Source: Clostridiales bacterium
GTDB taxonomy: Bacteria; Bacillota; Clostridia; Christensenellales; Aristaeellaceae
Length of the DNA: 64,000 bases
Assembly (NCBI GenBank): GCA_004556545.1
Contig: SFGO01000002.1
Coordinates: 27,430 to 91,429 of the forward strand
Direction of reading: 5' to 3'
The notes below the pieces were generated by a model. The model had not been told where the DNA came from and did not search any database. It saw only the letters and a list, made by a program, of their open reading frames with translations. The position numbers were made by a program, and so were the translations under genes. Of the stretch, positions 16,538 to 25,311 are shown piece after piece (the first letter of the stretch is position 1; each line of letters starts with the position of its first letter).

Positions 16538-17392
16538 ATGCTGTATCTGTCCCGATTTGCCTTTCCCGACGATGAAAAGGAATTCGATTTTCTGCTCACC
16601 GTCAAGCGCAAGTGCTACAACAGCTTTTATCCCTTCAAGGTGCTTTCCGCCCGGGGACTGCTTGAACTGGAAATGGAGCCCGTGACCATCCTCTACGGCG
16701 GCAACGGTTCCGGGAAGACCACCGCCCTGAACGTGATGGCGGAAGCGCTGAAGCTGCACCGGGACAGCCGCTATAACCGCTCCAGTTTTTTCGAGGACTA
16801 TATTGCGCTGTGTACCCATGAGCTTCGAAACGAAATTCCCGAAAGAAGCCGGGTCATTACCAGCGACGATGTATTCGACTTCATGCTGAACCTGCGGGCG
16901 GTCAACGCCGGGGTGGACGAAAAGCGAGAGGAGCTGTTTCAGGAATATCTGGACGCCAAATACTCGGACTTTCATTTCCGCACCATGGAAGACTACGATC
17001 GGCTGAAAACGGTAAATATGGCCCGCAGTAACACCCAGTCCCGCTATGTGCGCAAAAATCTGATGGAAAACCTGTCCGAACATTCCAACGGGGAAAGCGC
17101 CTTTCTGTACTTTACCCAGCGCATCGAAGAGGATGGGCTGTACCTGCTGGACGAGCCGGAAAACAGCCTGTCTCCTACGCGGCAGCAGGAGCTGTGCCAG
17201 TTCATCGAGGATTCCGCCCGTTTTTTCCACTGCCAGTTTCTCATAGCCACCCACTCCCCCTTTCTGCTGGCCATGCGGGGCGCGAAGGTGTACGATTTAG
17301 ATGCGAATCCGGTGACGATCCGCCGTTGGACGGAACTGCCCGCTGTTCGGGCGTATTACGACTTTTTTCAGGCTCACGCAAAGGAATTCTGA
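16538..17392 (+). CDS. AAA family ATPase, OLD/RecF-like, stand-alone
   Basis: A 284-residue ABC-type (SMC/OLD-like) ATPase. It has a Walker A LYGGNGSGKTT (about residues 52-62), a short ABC-signature-like region around LSEHSNGES, a Walker B LYLLDEPENSLSP and an H-loop in ATHSPFLL. There is no coiled coil and no nuclease domain. The ATG at 16538 is chosen because a GAGGAG site lies 11 bases upstream; an earlier in-frame ATG at 16499 lacks one. It forms a single-gene transcript ended by the hairpin at 17408-17441. The role is unknown; such small ATPases occur in defence and DNA-repair systems, but no partner is beside it. Confidence 0.8.
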   Translation: MLYLSRFAFPDDEKEFDFLLTVKRKCYNSFYPFKVLSARGLLELEMEPVTILYGGNGSGKTTALNVMAEALKLHRDSRYNRSSFFEDYIALCTHELRNEIPERSRVITSDDVFDFMLNLRAVNAGVDEKREELFQEYLDAKYSDFHFRTMEDYDRLKTVNMARSNTQSRYVRKNLMENLSEHSNGESAFLYFTQRIEEDGLYLLDEPENSLSPTRQQELCQFIEDSARFFHCQFLIATHSPFLLAMRGAKVYDLDANPVTIRRWTELPAVRAYYDFFQAHAKEF

Positions 17393-17407
17393 ACAAGAGC
17401 ATCACAA

Positions 17408-17441
17408 AACCGGGAAGCACGGAATCAAGTGCTTCCCGGTT
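17408..17441. terminator. Bidirectional terminator
   Basis: A 13-base perfect stem (17408-17420 with 17429-17441) and an eight-base loop are followed by a T-rich tract on the plus side and preceded by A-rich sequence. It lies between the convergent ATPase and lctD genes and can serve both. Confidence 0.88.
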
Positions 17442-17453
17442 TCTTGTTTTCTA

Positions 17454-18851
17454 TCAAATCACTTTTCCCGGATTCAGGATGCCGTTGGGATCGAAAACGT
17501 GCTTGATGCCCCGCATCAGCTCCACCTGTTCGCGGCCAAGGCTTTCTTCCAAAAAGGCGCGTTTGGCGTGGCCGATGCCGTGCTCGCCGCTGACCTCGCC
17601 GGAAAGCAGACGTGCTTCGGAATACAGGCGTTCCATCACCTTTTCGACGGTTTCATGCCAATGCTCGTCCGCTACGCCGTCCTGACACACATAGATGTGC
17701 AGGTTGCCGTCGCCCGCGTGGCCGAAGGAGCAGATACGCATCTGTATCTCCTTGCCGATTTCCACGCTCTTTTTGACAAAAGCGGCGATCCGATCCCGGG
17801 GAACCACCACGTCGCATTCGTCCATGCTTTCCGTGCTGCCCTTGATGGCCTCCAAAAAGGCTCCGCGGGCGCTCCAGATGCTTTCCTTGCGCTCATCGGT
17901 ATCCGCCAGCAGCACATCCACAGCGCCCAGCTTCAGGGCCAGATCGGTCAGCGTGTCAATGGAAGGCCGCAGTGCGTCATAGCTGGCCCCATCTAGCCGC
18001 ACCAGCAGATAGGCGTCGGCGCTGGTGTCCGGGAACTGCTTGCCCAGATAATTTTCCGCGCAGGCGATGACTTCCCGCTCCATGAATTCCACAGCGGTAG
18101 GCTCACAGCCGCAGCGCAGCACCTCGGGAACCGCCTCAATACAGGCGTCCAGATCGGCAAAGGGAATCAGCAGGGAAACGTTCGTCTTGGGTTCCGGCAC
18201 CAGCTTGACGGTCAGCCGGGTCAGGAAGCCCAGCGTACCCTCGCTGCCCACCATCAGATCGATCAGGCTGTAGCCGCTGGAGGTTTTCACATTTTTGCCG
18301 CCCAGATGGAGAACATCGCCGTTGGCCAGCACCACTTCCATGCCCAGCACGTAATCCCGGGTCACGCCGTAGCGCACGGCGCGCATGCCGCCCGCATTGG
18401 TCATGGCGTTGCCGCCCATGGTAGCGGTCTTCTCGCCGGGATCCGGCGGATAGAACAGGCCCGTGCCTTCCAGACTCTTGGGGAATTCCATCAAAAGCAC
18501 GCCCGGTTCCACCGTTGCGGTCATGTTCTTTGCGTCCACTTCCAGCACCTTTTTCATTTTTTCGGTGGAAAGGACGATTCCACCGTCCTTGGGCACACAG
18601 CCGCCGCACAGGCCGGTGCCGGAGCCACGGGGCGTGACGGCGATATTGTGCTCATTGCAGTATTTCAGCACGGCGCTGATCTCTTCGGTTTTCAACGCCT
18701 GCAGCACCGCTTCGGGGCGATAGCTGCCGTAGATGGTCATTTCATCGTGGTCGTAATCCGGGGAAATACTCTCGCCGGAAAACACCCGGCCCGGCATGAC
18801 CGATTCAAAGAAAGCAAGATCGCTCGAATCTAAGTTTTTGAACGGTTTCAT
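17454..18851 (-). CDS. lctD: FAD-linked lactate/glycolate dehydrogenase, LctD/GlcD type
   Basis: A 465-residue member of the FAD-binding oxidase family. The N-terminal PCMH-type FAD domain shows PRGSGTGLCGGC (about residues 75-86), GLFYPPDPGE and GGNAMTNAGG. The C-terminal part has FGHAGDGNLHIYV. Order and neighbours (etfB, etfA with ferredoxin clusters, then this gene) match the lctBCD operon of Acetobacterium woodii. There, lactate oxidation with NAD+ is driven by co-oxidation of reduced ferredoxin. The ATG overlaps the etfA stop by four bases. Another 2-hydroxy acid such as glycolate is possible as substrate, and no lactate permease is seen. Confidence 0.9.
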   Translation of the reverse strand: MKPFKNLDSSDLAFFESVMPGRVFSGESISPDYDHDEMTIYGSYRPEAVLQALKTEEISAVLKYCNEHNIAVTPRGSGTGLCGGCVPKDGGIVLSTEKMKKVLEVDAKNMTATVEPGVLLMEFPKSLEGTGLFYPPDPGEKTATMGGNAMTNAGGMRAVRYGVTRDYVLGMEVVLANGDVLHLGGKNVKTSSGYSLIDLMVGSEGTLGFLTRLTVKLVPEPKTNVSLLIPFADLDACIEAVPEVLRCGCEPTAVEFMEREVIACAENYLGKQFPDTSADAYLLVRLDGASYDALRPSIDTLTDLALKLGAVDVLLADTDERKESIWSARGAFLEAIKGSTESMDECDVVVPRDRIAAFVKKSVEIGKEIQMRICSFGHAGDGNLHIYVCQDGVADEHWHETVEKVMERLYSEARLLSGEVSGEHGIGHAKRAFLEESLGREQVELMRGIKHVFDPNGILNPGKVI

Positions 18852-20035
18852 GCTTTTTCCTCCTTCAGCTTCTGGATCATCTGAGGCACGATCTGGTACA
18901 GGTCGCCCACCATGGCGATATGCGCCACATTGAAAATGGGCGCTTCCGGATCCGTATTGATGGCGATGATATGCTCGCTCTGGTTCATGCAGGCAGCGAA
19001 CTGAATGGCGCCGCTGACTCCGCAGGTAATGATGAGTTTAGGCCGCACGGTACGTCCGGACAGGCCGATCTGACGGGCATTCGGCGCCCAGCCTTTTTCC
19101 ACCAGCGGACGAGAAACGGCCCAGTCGCCGCCCAGCAGCGCCGCCAGTTCTTTCACCATGTCCAGATCGGCTTCCTTCTGCAGGCCGCGGCCGCCAACCA
19201 CCAGAATTTCCGCATCGGAAATGGTCTTTCCGGCGGGAACCGGCACGGTTTTCACGTGTGTGACCTTAGACTCCCCTACTGCCTTGGGAATTCGGCGGGT
19301 GATGATCTCGCCTTCCGCCGTCTCCTGACGGGCGGGCTGATTCATCACCTTATAGCGCACGGTCGCAAACTGAGGCCGGGTATTGGTGGTGATGATCTGC
19401 GCCATGATGTTGCCGCCGAACGCAGGACGAATCTGCACCAGATCGGTGTTTTCCCGCAGTTCCAGCTGGGTGCAGTCGGCGGTCAGGCCGGTATGGAACC
19501 GGGTAGACAGCCGGGGAGCCAGACTGCGGCCCAGAGAAGTCGCGCCCACCAGCACCACGCTGGGCTTGGCGTATTTAATGTAGTCCTCCACGCAGGAAGC
19601 GTAAGCGTCGGCCCGGAAATAGCCCAGCGCCGGATCATCGTATACAGCGATTTCGCTGACACCGTAATGCCGCAGTTCCTCGGCGAAAGCACTGACGCCG
19701 TCGCCCACCAACACGGTCTTGACCTTGAAACCCAGCGGCGCGGCCAGTTCCTTTGCCTTGCCGATCAGCTCCAGGCTGACAGGATGCAGCCGTCCGCCGC
19801 TGACCTCGGAGAACACGAGAATGTCGTTCCACTGGGACTTATCCACACTCTCCACCTTGGTTTCCAACTTGAGAATGGCCTTTTCCGGGCAGTTTTTCAC
19901 GCAGATGCCGCAGACCTTGCAGGCCGCGTTCAGCTCAGGATGCCCTTCCTTCATATCAATCGCGCCAAAGGGGCAGTTTTCAACGCAGAGGCCGCAGCCT
20001 GTGCACTTGCGTTCCAAAATTGCGATCTGTGCCAT
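18848..20035 (-). CDS. lctC: Electron transfer flavoprotein alpha subunit with N-terminal 2x[4Fe-4S] ferredoxin
   Basis: A 395-residue EtfA. The N-terminus carries two ferredoxin motifs: Cys11, 14, 17, 21 and Cys39, 42, 45, 49. An Etf domain follows, then a C-terminal FAD-binding domain with GLSGRTVRPKLII, ITCGVSGAIQF and INTDPEAPIF. The extra Fe-S domain is the mark of bifurcating Etf proteins such as LctC. It forms a heterodimer with EtfB and a complex with the FAD dehydrogenase encoded next. It begins 15 bases after etfB with a GGGAGG site. Confidence 0.92.
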   Translation of the reverse strand: MAQIAILERKCTGCGLCVENCPFGAIDMKEGHPELNAACKVCGICVKNCPEKAILKLETKVESVDKSQWNDILVFSEVSGGRLHPVSLELIGKAKELAAPLGFKVKTVLVGDGVSAFAEELRHYGVSEIAVYDDPALGYFRADAYASCVEDYIKYAKPSVVLVGATSLGRSLAPRLSTRFHTGLTADCTQLELRENTDLVQIRPAFGGNIMAQIITTNTRPQFATVRYKVMNQPARQETAEGEIITRRIPKAVGESKVTHVKTVPVPAGKTISDAEILVVGGRGLQKEADLDMVKELAALLGGDWAVSRPLVEKGWAPNARQIGLSGRTVRPKLIITCGVSGAIQFAACMNQSEHIIAINTDPEAPIFNVAHIAMVGDLYQIVPQMIQKLKEEKA

Positions 20036-20050
20036 TTGTGCGTTCCTCCC

Positions 20051-20830
20051 TTAAATAAACTTCCACTTGCGCAGAGTATCGTGCAGTTTTTCCGCCAGAT
20101 CGCCCTCCGTCCAGGTTTCGCGTTCCACGTCGTTCTGCGGCGGGAAAATGCGCTCTACCTGCGTGGGGCTGCCGGACAGGCCGTAATGGCTTGGATCGGT
20201 ATCCAAAAAGGTATCCAAGCCCTGAATATGAATGGGCTTTTCCCGGATTTCCCGTTCGACCTTCAGCGAAGGCAGGCGAGGCATGAAAATATCCTGTTCC
20301 ACGGTCACAAGACACGGGAAGGGCATATGGACGGTTTCGATCACATCCTGCAGCTGCTGCTCCACGTCGATGCCGTTGCCCGACACGTCGATCCGGCTGA
20401 CCCACGCCGCGTGGGGGATTCCCATATGCTCGGCGATGGCCGGGCCTACCTGAGCGGTGTCGCCGTCGGTGGTCTGTTTGCCGCACAGGATCAGGTCAAA
20501 ATCGCCCACGCTCTGAATGGCCTGCGACAGGGTGTAGCTGGTAGCCAGCACATCCGCGCCGCCCAGTCGCCGGTCGGAGAACACATATCCGTCGTCCGCG
20601 CCCATCATATAGGCTTCCCGGATGATGGCCTGCGCCTGCGGCGGACCCATGGTGCCTACCGTTACCGTGCCGCCGTGCAGGGCTTTAAGCCGAAGCGCCG
20701 TTTCCAGCGCGTAAAGATCGTAGGGGTTCATTTTGCTCTGGATGCCGCTGCGCTTGAGCACGCCCGTCTTTTCATCCACCTGAACCTTGTTGGTGGACGG
20801 CACCTGCTTAATGCATACGAAGATGTCCAT
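20051..20830 (-). CDS. lctB: Electron transfer flavoprotein beta subunit
   Basis: A 259-residue EtfB, beginning MDIFVCIKQVPSTNKVQVD, with the family stretch LILCGKQTTDGDTAQVGPAIAEH in the middle. This subunit usually carries the bifurcating FAD in Etf complexes of this type. It is the first gene of the lctBCD-like operon. The ATG at 20830 follows AAGGAAG. A second AGGAGG lies about 35 bases upstream, before an out-of-frame ATG that could encode a 14-residue peptide. Confidence 0.92.
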   Translation of the reverse strand: MDIFVCIKQVPSTNKVQVDEKTGVLKRSGIQSKMNPYDLYALETALRLKALHGGTVTVGTMGPPQAQAIIREAYMMGADDGYVFSDRRLGGADVLATSYTLSQAIQSVGDFDLILCGKQTTDGDTAQVGPAIAEHMGIPHAAWVSRIDVSGNGIDVEQQLQDVIETVHMPFPCLVTVEQDIFMPRLPSLKVEREIREKPIHIQGLDTFLDTDPSHYGLSGSPTQVERIFPPQNDVERETWTEGDLAEKLHDTLRKWKFI

Positions 20831-21186
20831 TGTCTTCCTTCTTTCGCGCCATGCCCTCCTAATGTTTGAGTACTGACCCGGTCGTTATTGCTTTTGACAG
20901 AGCATAGCGGTTATATATTTATTGATATACCCATTCGATTTTGAATCTTCATTGTCCTTCTCTTTTTATTCAAAAAACAAAATTTTGTCGCATTTGTATG
21001 AATCCGTACCATTTGATTATGGAAAAGGGACAAAATGACATTTTCTTGTCAATTTCACCCCTTGAAATTTCCTGAATACCTCCGTTTTTGGAAACGGGCT
21101 GATCTTTTCAAAAGCAGGCGCCATAAAAGAAACCGCCCTGTCCTCCGGCTGGGACAAGGCGGCTTTTCTTTTGCAAAAACACCGTA
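20831..21186. other. 356-base non-coding region upstream of lctB
   Basis: No gene is seen. The right end holds the terminator of the purC unit. The middle is AT-rich and carries several short palindromes: TGACA-N6-TGTCA (21036-21051), AATTTCA-N5-TGAAATT (21051-21069) and CAAAATTTTG (20978-20987). These are possible operator sites for a lactate-responsive regulator. No convincing leftward -35/-10 pair was found. Confidence 0.55.
21124..21162 (-). terminator. Terminator of the purC-dehydratase unit
   Basis: On the minus strand an 11-base stem (21152-21162 with 21133-21143, one G-U pair) is followed by a T-rich tract (21132-21124). It lies 25 bases after the stop of the dehydratase gene. The plus-strand version contains a C-A mismatch, so leftward termination is favoured. 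Confidence 0.82.
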
Positions 21187-22215
21187 TTACTTTTTTTCTT
21201 CCCACTCCGCCAGCTCCTGACGGATATACTGCAGAGCAAGCAACTTCTCCTTCACTTCTTCCACGTTCAGAAGGCGGGTATTGTTGGAGTTGAATTCCGT
21301 CAGCGGATTGCGCTCCACATTGCCCTTGACCACATATTTATCATAGTTCAAATCGCGGGTATCGGCGGGCACCCGGAAGAAACGGCCCATATCAACGGCG
21401 TGAACGCATTCTTCGTTGGTGAGCAGGGTTTCATACATCTTTTCACCGTGGCGGATGCCGATCACCTGAATGGGATTGTCCGCATGGAACAGCTCCCGCA
21501 CTGCCTGCGCCAGCGTACCGATGGTGCAGGCCGGGGCCTTCATCACCAGAATATCGCCGCTTGTGCCGTTTTCAAAGGCAAAAAGCACCAGCTCTACCGC
21601 TTCTTCCAGGCTCATAATGAAACGGGTCATGTTGGGATCCGTCACCGTAAGGGGCAGCCTCGCCTTGATCTGATCGATAAACAGCGGTATCACCGAGCCG
21701 CGGGAGCACATCACATTGCCGTAGCGGGTGCCGCAGATGGTGGTCTTTTCGGGAGCCACGGTGCGGCTCTTGGCCACAAACACCTTCTCCATCATGGCCT
21801 TGGAGGTGCCCATGGCGTTGACGGGGTAGGCGGCCTTGTCCGTAGAAAGGCAGATGACTTTCTTCACCCCGGCCTCGATGCAGGCGGTCAGCACGTTGTC
21901 CGTGCCCAGCACATTGGTTTTGACGGCTTCAATGGGGAAAAACTCGCAGGAAGGCACCTGCTTGAGCGCGGCCGCGTGGAAGAGATAATCCACGCCGTAC
22001 AGGGCGTTTTTCACACTGGACATATCCCGCACATCGCCGATATAGTACTTGATCTTATCGGACTTGTAGTGATGCCGCATATCGTCCTGTTTTTTCTCGT
22101 CCCGGCTGAAAATACGGATCTCCTTGATGTCCGTGTTCAGAAAGCGGTCCAGCACCGCGCCGCCGAAGGAGCCGGTGCCGCCGGTAATCATCAGTGTCTT
22201 GCCGCTGAAAAGCAT
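21187..22215 (-). CDS. UDP-N-acetylglucosamine 4,6-dehydratase-like, CapE/FnlA family
   Basis: A 342-residue extended SDR of the polysaccharide-biosynthesis group. It has a nucleotide motif ITGGTGSFG (about residues 8-16), FSRDEKKQDDMR, HAAALKQVP and STDKAAYPVNAMGTSK. In the last of these the usual catalytic Tyr-xxx-Lys is Met-xxx-Lys, as known for CapE/FnlA-type enzymes. It should act on UDP-GlcNAc toward a 6-deoxy nucleotide sugar. The ATG at 22215 is one base from the purC stop and its AGGAGG site lies inside purC. No other capsule genes are nearby, which is unusual. Confidence 0.82.
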   Translation of the reverse strand: MLFSGKTLMITGGTGSFGGAVLDRFLNTDIKEIRIFSRDEKKQDDMRHHYKSDKIKYYIGDVRDMSSVKNALYGVDYLFHAAALKQVPSCEFFPIEAVKTNVLGTDNVLTACIEAGVKKVICLSTDKAAYPVNAMGTSKAMMEKVFVAKSRTVAPEKTTICGTRYGNVMCSRGSVIPLFIDQIKARLPLTVTDPNMTRFIMSLEEAVELVLFAFENGTSGDILVMKAPACTIGTLAQAVRELFHADNPIQVIGIRHGEKMYETLLTNEECVHAVDMGRFFRVPADTRDLNYDKYVVKGNVERNPLTEFNSNNTRLLNVEEVKEKLLALQYIRQELAEWEEKK

Positions 22216-22216
22216 G

Positions 22217-22954
22217 TCATTCGTCCTCCTCGCCATTCTTAAGCACGTTGCCGGTCAGCCGGTGCAGCACTTCCCGGTAGGCTTCCTCCACGTTGCCCAG
22301 ATCGTGCCGGAAACAGTCCAGATCCAACGGCTCGTGGGTGCGGGCATCCCAGAAGCGGCAGGTATCCGGGGAAACCTCGTCCGCCAGCAGAATCTCGCCA
22401 TGGAAACGCCCGAATTCCAGCTTGAAGTCGATCAGTTCGATGTTGATCTCCCGCATACACTCGCAAAGGATCTCGTTGACCCGCAGGGCGTAGTGGGACA
22501 TGATCTCGATTTCCTCCGGCGTGGCCAATTCCATGGCGGTGATATGGGTCAGGTTCACCAGCGGATCTTCCAGCTCCGGATCCTTCAGGCAGTATTCCAC
22601 CACCGTATTTTTTAGTCGGGTTCCATCCGGGTAGCCGATGCGCTTGGCCAAGCTTCCCGCTACGATATTGCGCACCTTTACGCTCACGGGAATGATTTCC
22701 ACCCGCTTGACCAGCGAGCAGCGGTTGTCGATCCGCCGGATAAAATGATTGGGCACGCCCTTGTCCTTCAAAAGGGTAAACATGTACTCGCAGATCAGAT
22801 TGTTGATCTCGCCCTTGCCGATGATGCGGCCCCGTTTCAGGCCGTGAAAGGCAAAGGTCTCGTCCCGGTAATAGACCACCGCTTCGTCGGGATTTTCCGT
22901 GGCATACAGGCGCTTGCCCTTGCCCTCCGCAATCAGCTCCGTAATCTGATCCAT
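22217..22954 (-). CDS. purC: Phosphoribosylaminoimidazole-succinocarboxamide synthase
   Basis: A 245-residue SAICAR synthetase of normal length. Motifs include EGKGKRLYATENPDE near the N-terminus, FHGLKRGRIIGKGEINN, the VKVRNIVAGSLAKR stretch and IDFKLEFGRF before DEVSPDTCRFWD. It ligates aspartate to CAIR in purine synthesis. It is isolated from other pur genes here, but has its own promoter and is coupled to the downstream nucleotide-sugar dehydratase. Confidence 0.97.
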   Translation of the reverse strand: MDQITELIAEGKGKRLYATENPDEAVVYYRDETFAFHGLKRGRIIGKGEINNLICEYMFTLLKDKGVPNHFIRRIDNRCSLVKRVEIIPVSVKVRNIVAGSLAKRIGYPDGTRLKNTVVEYCLKDPELEDPLVNLTHITAMELATPEEIEIMSHYALRVNEILCECMREINIELIDFKLEFGRFHGEILLADEVSPDTCRFWDARTHEPLDLDCFRHDLGNVEEAYREVLHRLTGNVLKNGEEDE

Positions 22955-23008
22955 GCTTCAACCCTCTTACTTCTTCAAATCGCTTTTTGCTTTGCTTTTT
23001 TCCGCTCT

Positions 23009-23037
23009 ATTGTAGCATCTTCCGGCCGCAAGCGCAA
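23009..23037 (-). promoter_or_regulatory. Promoter of the purC unit
   Basis: TTGCGC (23032-23037), a 17-base spacer and TACAAT (23009-23014) on the minus strand lie about 54 bases before the purC ATG. The -35 box is adjacent to the MATE gene stop at 23039. Confidence 0.72.
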
Positions 23038-23038
23038 A

Positions 23039-24418
23039 TCACACGGTAATATTTTTGACCCATTTGCCCTGCTTCAAAATCCACAGGGCCGGGAATACCT
23101 TGGCATACATCAGGAACTGCACGATCAGCACGGCGACCCACAGGGCGATTTTTCCCGGCAGGAAAATGCCCATCAGCACGGCGGCAGGCACGGGAACCAC
23201 CCACATGTAGCCGCTGTCCAGCAGCATGGCGCTGCGGGTATCGCCCCCGGCGCGCAGGCAGAAGAAGCAGAAGCCGTACACGAACTGCAGCGGGCACAGC
23301 ACACTCATAATCAGGGAAATCAGCGTGGCGGTATGGCGCAGCTCCGGCGTCAGCTGATAGGCCTGCGGAAGCAGCACGGAAAGCAGGCAGGACAGCAGCA
23401 TGCTGGAAAGAGCGACGGCCACGTCCAGCCCCAAGAGCTTCTTGCAGCTTTCCCGGGCTTCCTTCAGGCGGTTGGCGCCCAGCTCCGTGCCGATCAGCAC
23501 GGAAACCGCCGCCGATGTGCCCGAGGCCAGCACGGCGGCAAACATATTGCATACTTCCGCAATGGAAATAGCGGGCAGCGAAGCCTCATCCAGCCGGGCA
23601 TAGCACCAGAAATACAGGTTCAGGCCCACGCTCCACAAAAGCTCGTTGGCGATCAGCGGCGCGGCCTTCACAAAGAAGGTGCGGACGGTTTTGCCCGGCA
23701 GGCGCAGCGCCTCCTTCAGGTTCCAGTTGAAATACATCCGTTTGCCGCAGAGCAGCACCAGATAGACCAGCATTTCCAGCGTTCGGGCGATCAGCGTGCC
23801 CCACGCCGCGCCTGCTACGCCCAGCGCGGGAGCGCCCAGCTTGCCGAAAATCAGGATGTAGTTGCACACAGCGTTCGCCGTGATGGTACCCAGACTGACC
23901 AGCATGGGCAGGCGGTTCATGCCGATGGAGCGCAGAGAAAACACGCACACATTGCTGATGGATGTGGGCAGATAGCTGATGCTGACCACCGCCAGATAGC
24001 TCAGACCCAGCAGAATGGTGTTTTCATCCTTGACAAACAGGCCCATGATCTGCCGGGGCAAAAGCCGGAGCAACACGAAAAACGCCACCGAAATAGCGAT
24101 GCTCAGGCCGATTTGCAGTGAAAACAAGCCCTGACAGGTCTTATGATCCTCTGCGCCGTAGTACTGACTGATCATCAGTCCGGCTCCTCCGGTCAGGCCA
24201 AAGAGCAGGCAGGTAAAAATCGTATAGGGCTTGTTCGCTACGCTGACGGCGCTCATAGCCAGCCCATTCAGATCCAGGCTGCCTACCATCAGGTTGTCCA
24301 CCATGTTGAACAGGCTGTTGATCAGCTGCTGCACCGCCACGGGCAGCATCACGCCCAGCGCCCGGCGGCAGAATTCTTTGTCCGCCCGGTAGGGCTTGAG
24401 TCTTTCGGAAAGCTGCAT
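23039..24418 (-). CDS. MATE family efflux transporter
   Basis: A 459-residue integral membrane protein with about twelve hydrophobic segments. The family-typical N-terminal LPVAVQQLINSLFNMVDNLMVGSLD stretch (about residues 25-48) is present, and a similar NxLLWSVG half-repeat lies in the middle. It exports cationic drugs or metabolites using a sodium or proton gradient. The ATG at 24418 follows a GGAG at about 11 bases. It is divergent from the Bce-type two-component genes, so a resistance role is plausible but not shown. Confidence 0.9.
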   Translation of the reverse strand: MQLSERLKPYRADKEFCRRALGVMLPVAVQQLINSLFNMVDNLMVGSLDLNGLAMSAVSVANKPYTIFTCLLFGLTGGAGLMISQYYGAEDHKTCQGLFSLQIGLSIAISVAFFVLLRLLPRQIMGLFVKDENTILLGLSYLAVVSISYLPTSISNVCVFSLRSIGMNRLPMLVSLGTITANAVCNYILIFGKLGAPALGVAGAAWGTLIARTLEMLVYLVLLCGKRMYFNWNLKEALRLPGKTVRTFFVKAAPLIANELLWSVGLNLYFWCYARLDEASLPAISIAEVCNMFAAVLASGTSAAVSVLIGTELGANRLKEARESCKKLLGLDVAVALSSMLLSCLLSVLLPQAYQLTPELRHTATLISLIMSVLCPLQFVYGFCFFCLRAGGDTRSAMLLDSGYMWVVPVPAAVLMGIFLPGKIALWVAVLIVQFLMYAKVFPALWILKQGKWVKNITV

Positions 24419-24566
24419 CTCTGGTCAATCTCCATTTTCTTAAGACAGTGCCAAACGGGTGCGGCGCCGCCTTCGCAATCTCCATAAAACGGCGCGCCCG
24501 CAGTGCGCCAAATCTGATTGTATCCTCTCTCTTTACGCTTTGTCAAGACGAAAACGGCAACACACG

Positions 24567-24595
24567 TTGCCAACCCATCCAAAACATCGTATAAT
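24567..24595 (+). promoter_or_regulatory. Promoter of the two-component genes
   Basis: TTGCCA (24567-24572), a 17-base spacer and a perfect TATAAT (24590-24595) lie 41 bases upstream of the response regulator ATG at 24637. Confidence 0.78.
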
Positions 24596-24636
24596 AAAGA
24601 AGAAAAGCAAAACGGCCCGGTCAAAGGAGGAACGTG

Positions 24637-25311
24637 ATGTACCGTATTTTCATCGTGGAGGACGACCCGGTGATCGTGTCCGCCCTGTGCGCCCATATGG
24701 AGAAGTGGGGCTTCGAATGCCGGGGCGCGGAGGATTTTCGAAAAGTAACGGAGGAATTTGCCGCTTACGCGCCTCATCTGGTGCTGATGGATATTTCCCT
24801 TCCTTTTTATGACGGCTATCATTGGTGCGCCGAAATTCGCAAGCTCAGCAAAGCGCCGATGATCTTTCTTTCCTCGGCGGCTGAGAACATGAACATTCTC
24901 ATGGCCCTCAGCGCAGGCGCGGATGACTTTGTCCAGAAGCCTTTCGACCTTTCGGTGCTGATGGCCAAAATTCAGGCGCTTCTCCGTCGCACCTATGATT
25001 TTGCGCAGGCTTCCGCAGCACTTTACAGCCACGAAGGACTTTTGTACAATCCCGCCGACGGCACCATCGAATTTGAGGGGAAAACAGCGCCGCTGAGCAA
25101 AAATGAAAGCCGTATTCTGGGCGTTCTTCTCCGGCATAAGGGCGAAATCGTCAGCCGGGAGACGCTGATGAACGCTCTTTGGGAAACAGACTGCTTCGTA
25201 GACGAAAACACGCTGACCGTGAACGTCACCCGTCTGCGCCGCCGGGTGGAAAGCGTTGGTGCGCCGGACATGATCCAGACCAGAAAGGGCGTCGGGTATC
25301 TGATTTCATGA
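24637..25311 (+). CDS. OmpR-family response regulator, BceR-like
   Basis: A 224-residue regulator with a receiver domain (acidic pair ED-D at residues 8-10, phospho-acceptor Asp52) and a C-terminal winged helix (about residues 130-222, with VNVTRLRRRVE). The ATG at 24637 has AGGAGG six bases upstream. It is coupled to the kinase gene (ATGA). In BceR systems, antimicrobial peptide detection by the BceAB transporter activates the kinase, and this regulator then induces the transporter genes. The operator at 26336-26351 fits this. Confidence 0.92.
   Translation: MYRIFIVEDDPVIVSALCAHMEKWGFECRGAEDFRKVTEEFAAYAPHLVLMDISLPFYDGYHWCAEIRKLSKAPMIFLSSAAENMNILMALSAGADDFVQKPFDLSVLMAKIQALLRRTYDFAQASAALYSHEGLLYNPADGTIEFEGKTAPLSKNESRILGVLLRHKGEIVSRETLMNALWETDCFVDENTLTVNVTRLRRRVESVGAPDMIQTRKGVGYLIS

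Noticed and set aside
20789..20852. A 14-residue leader peptide frame (AGGAGG then ATG) overlapping the start of lctB
   Set aside because: The ribosome site is only two bases from its ATG, and the peptide has no attenuation-like codon runs. It may be chance.
20894..20919. TTGACA followed by TATATT on the plus strand upstream of lctB
   Set aside because: The spacer is 14 bases and no plus-strand gene follows.
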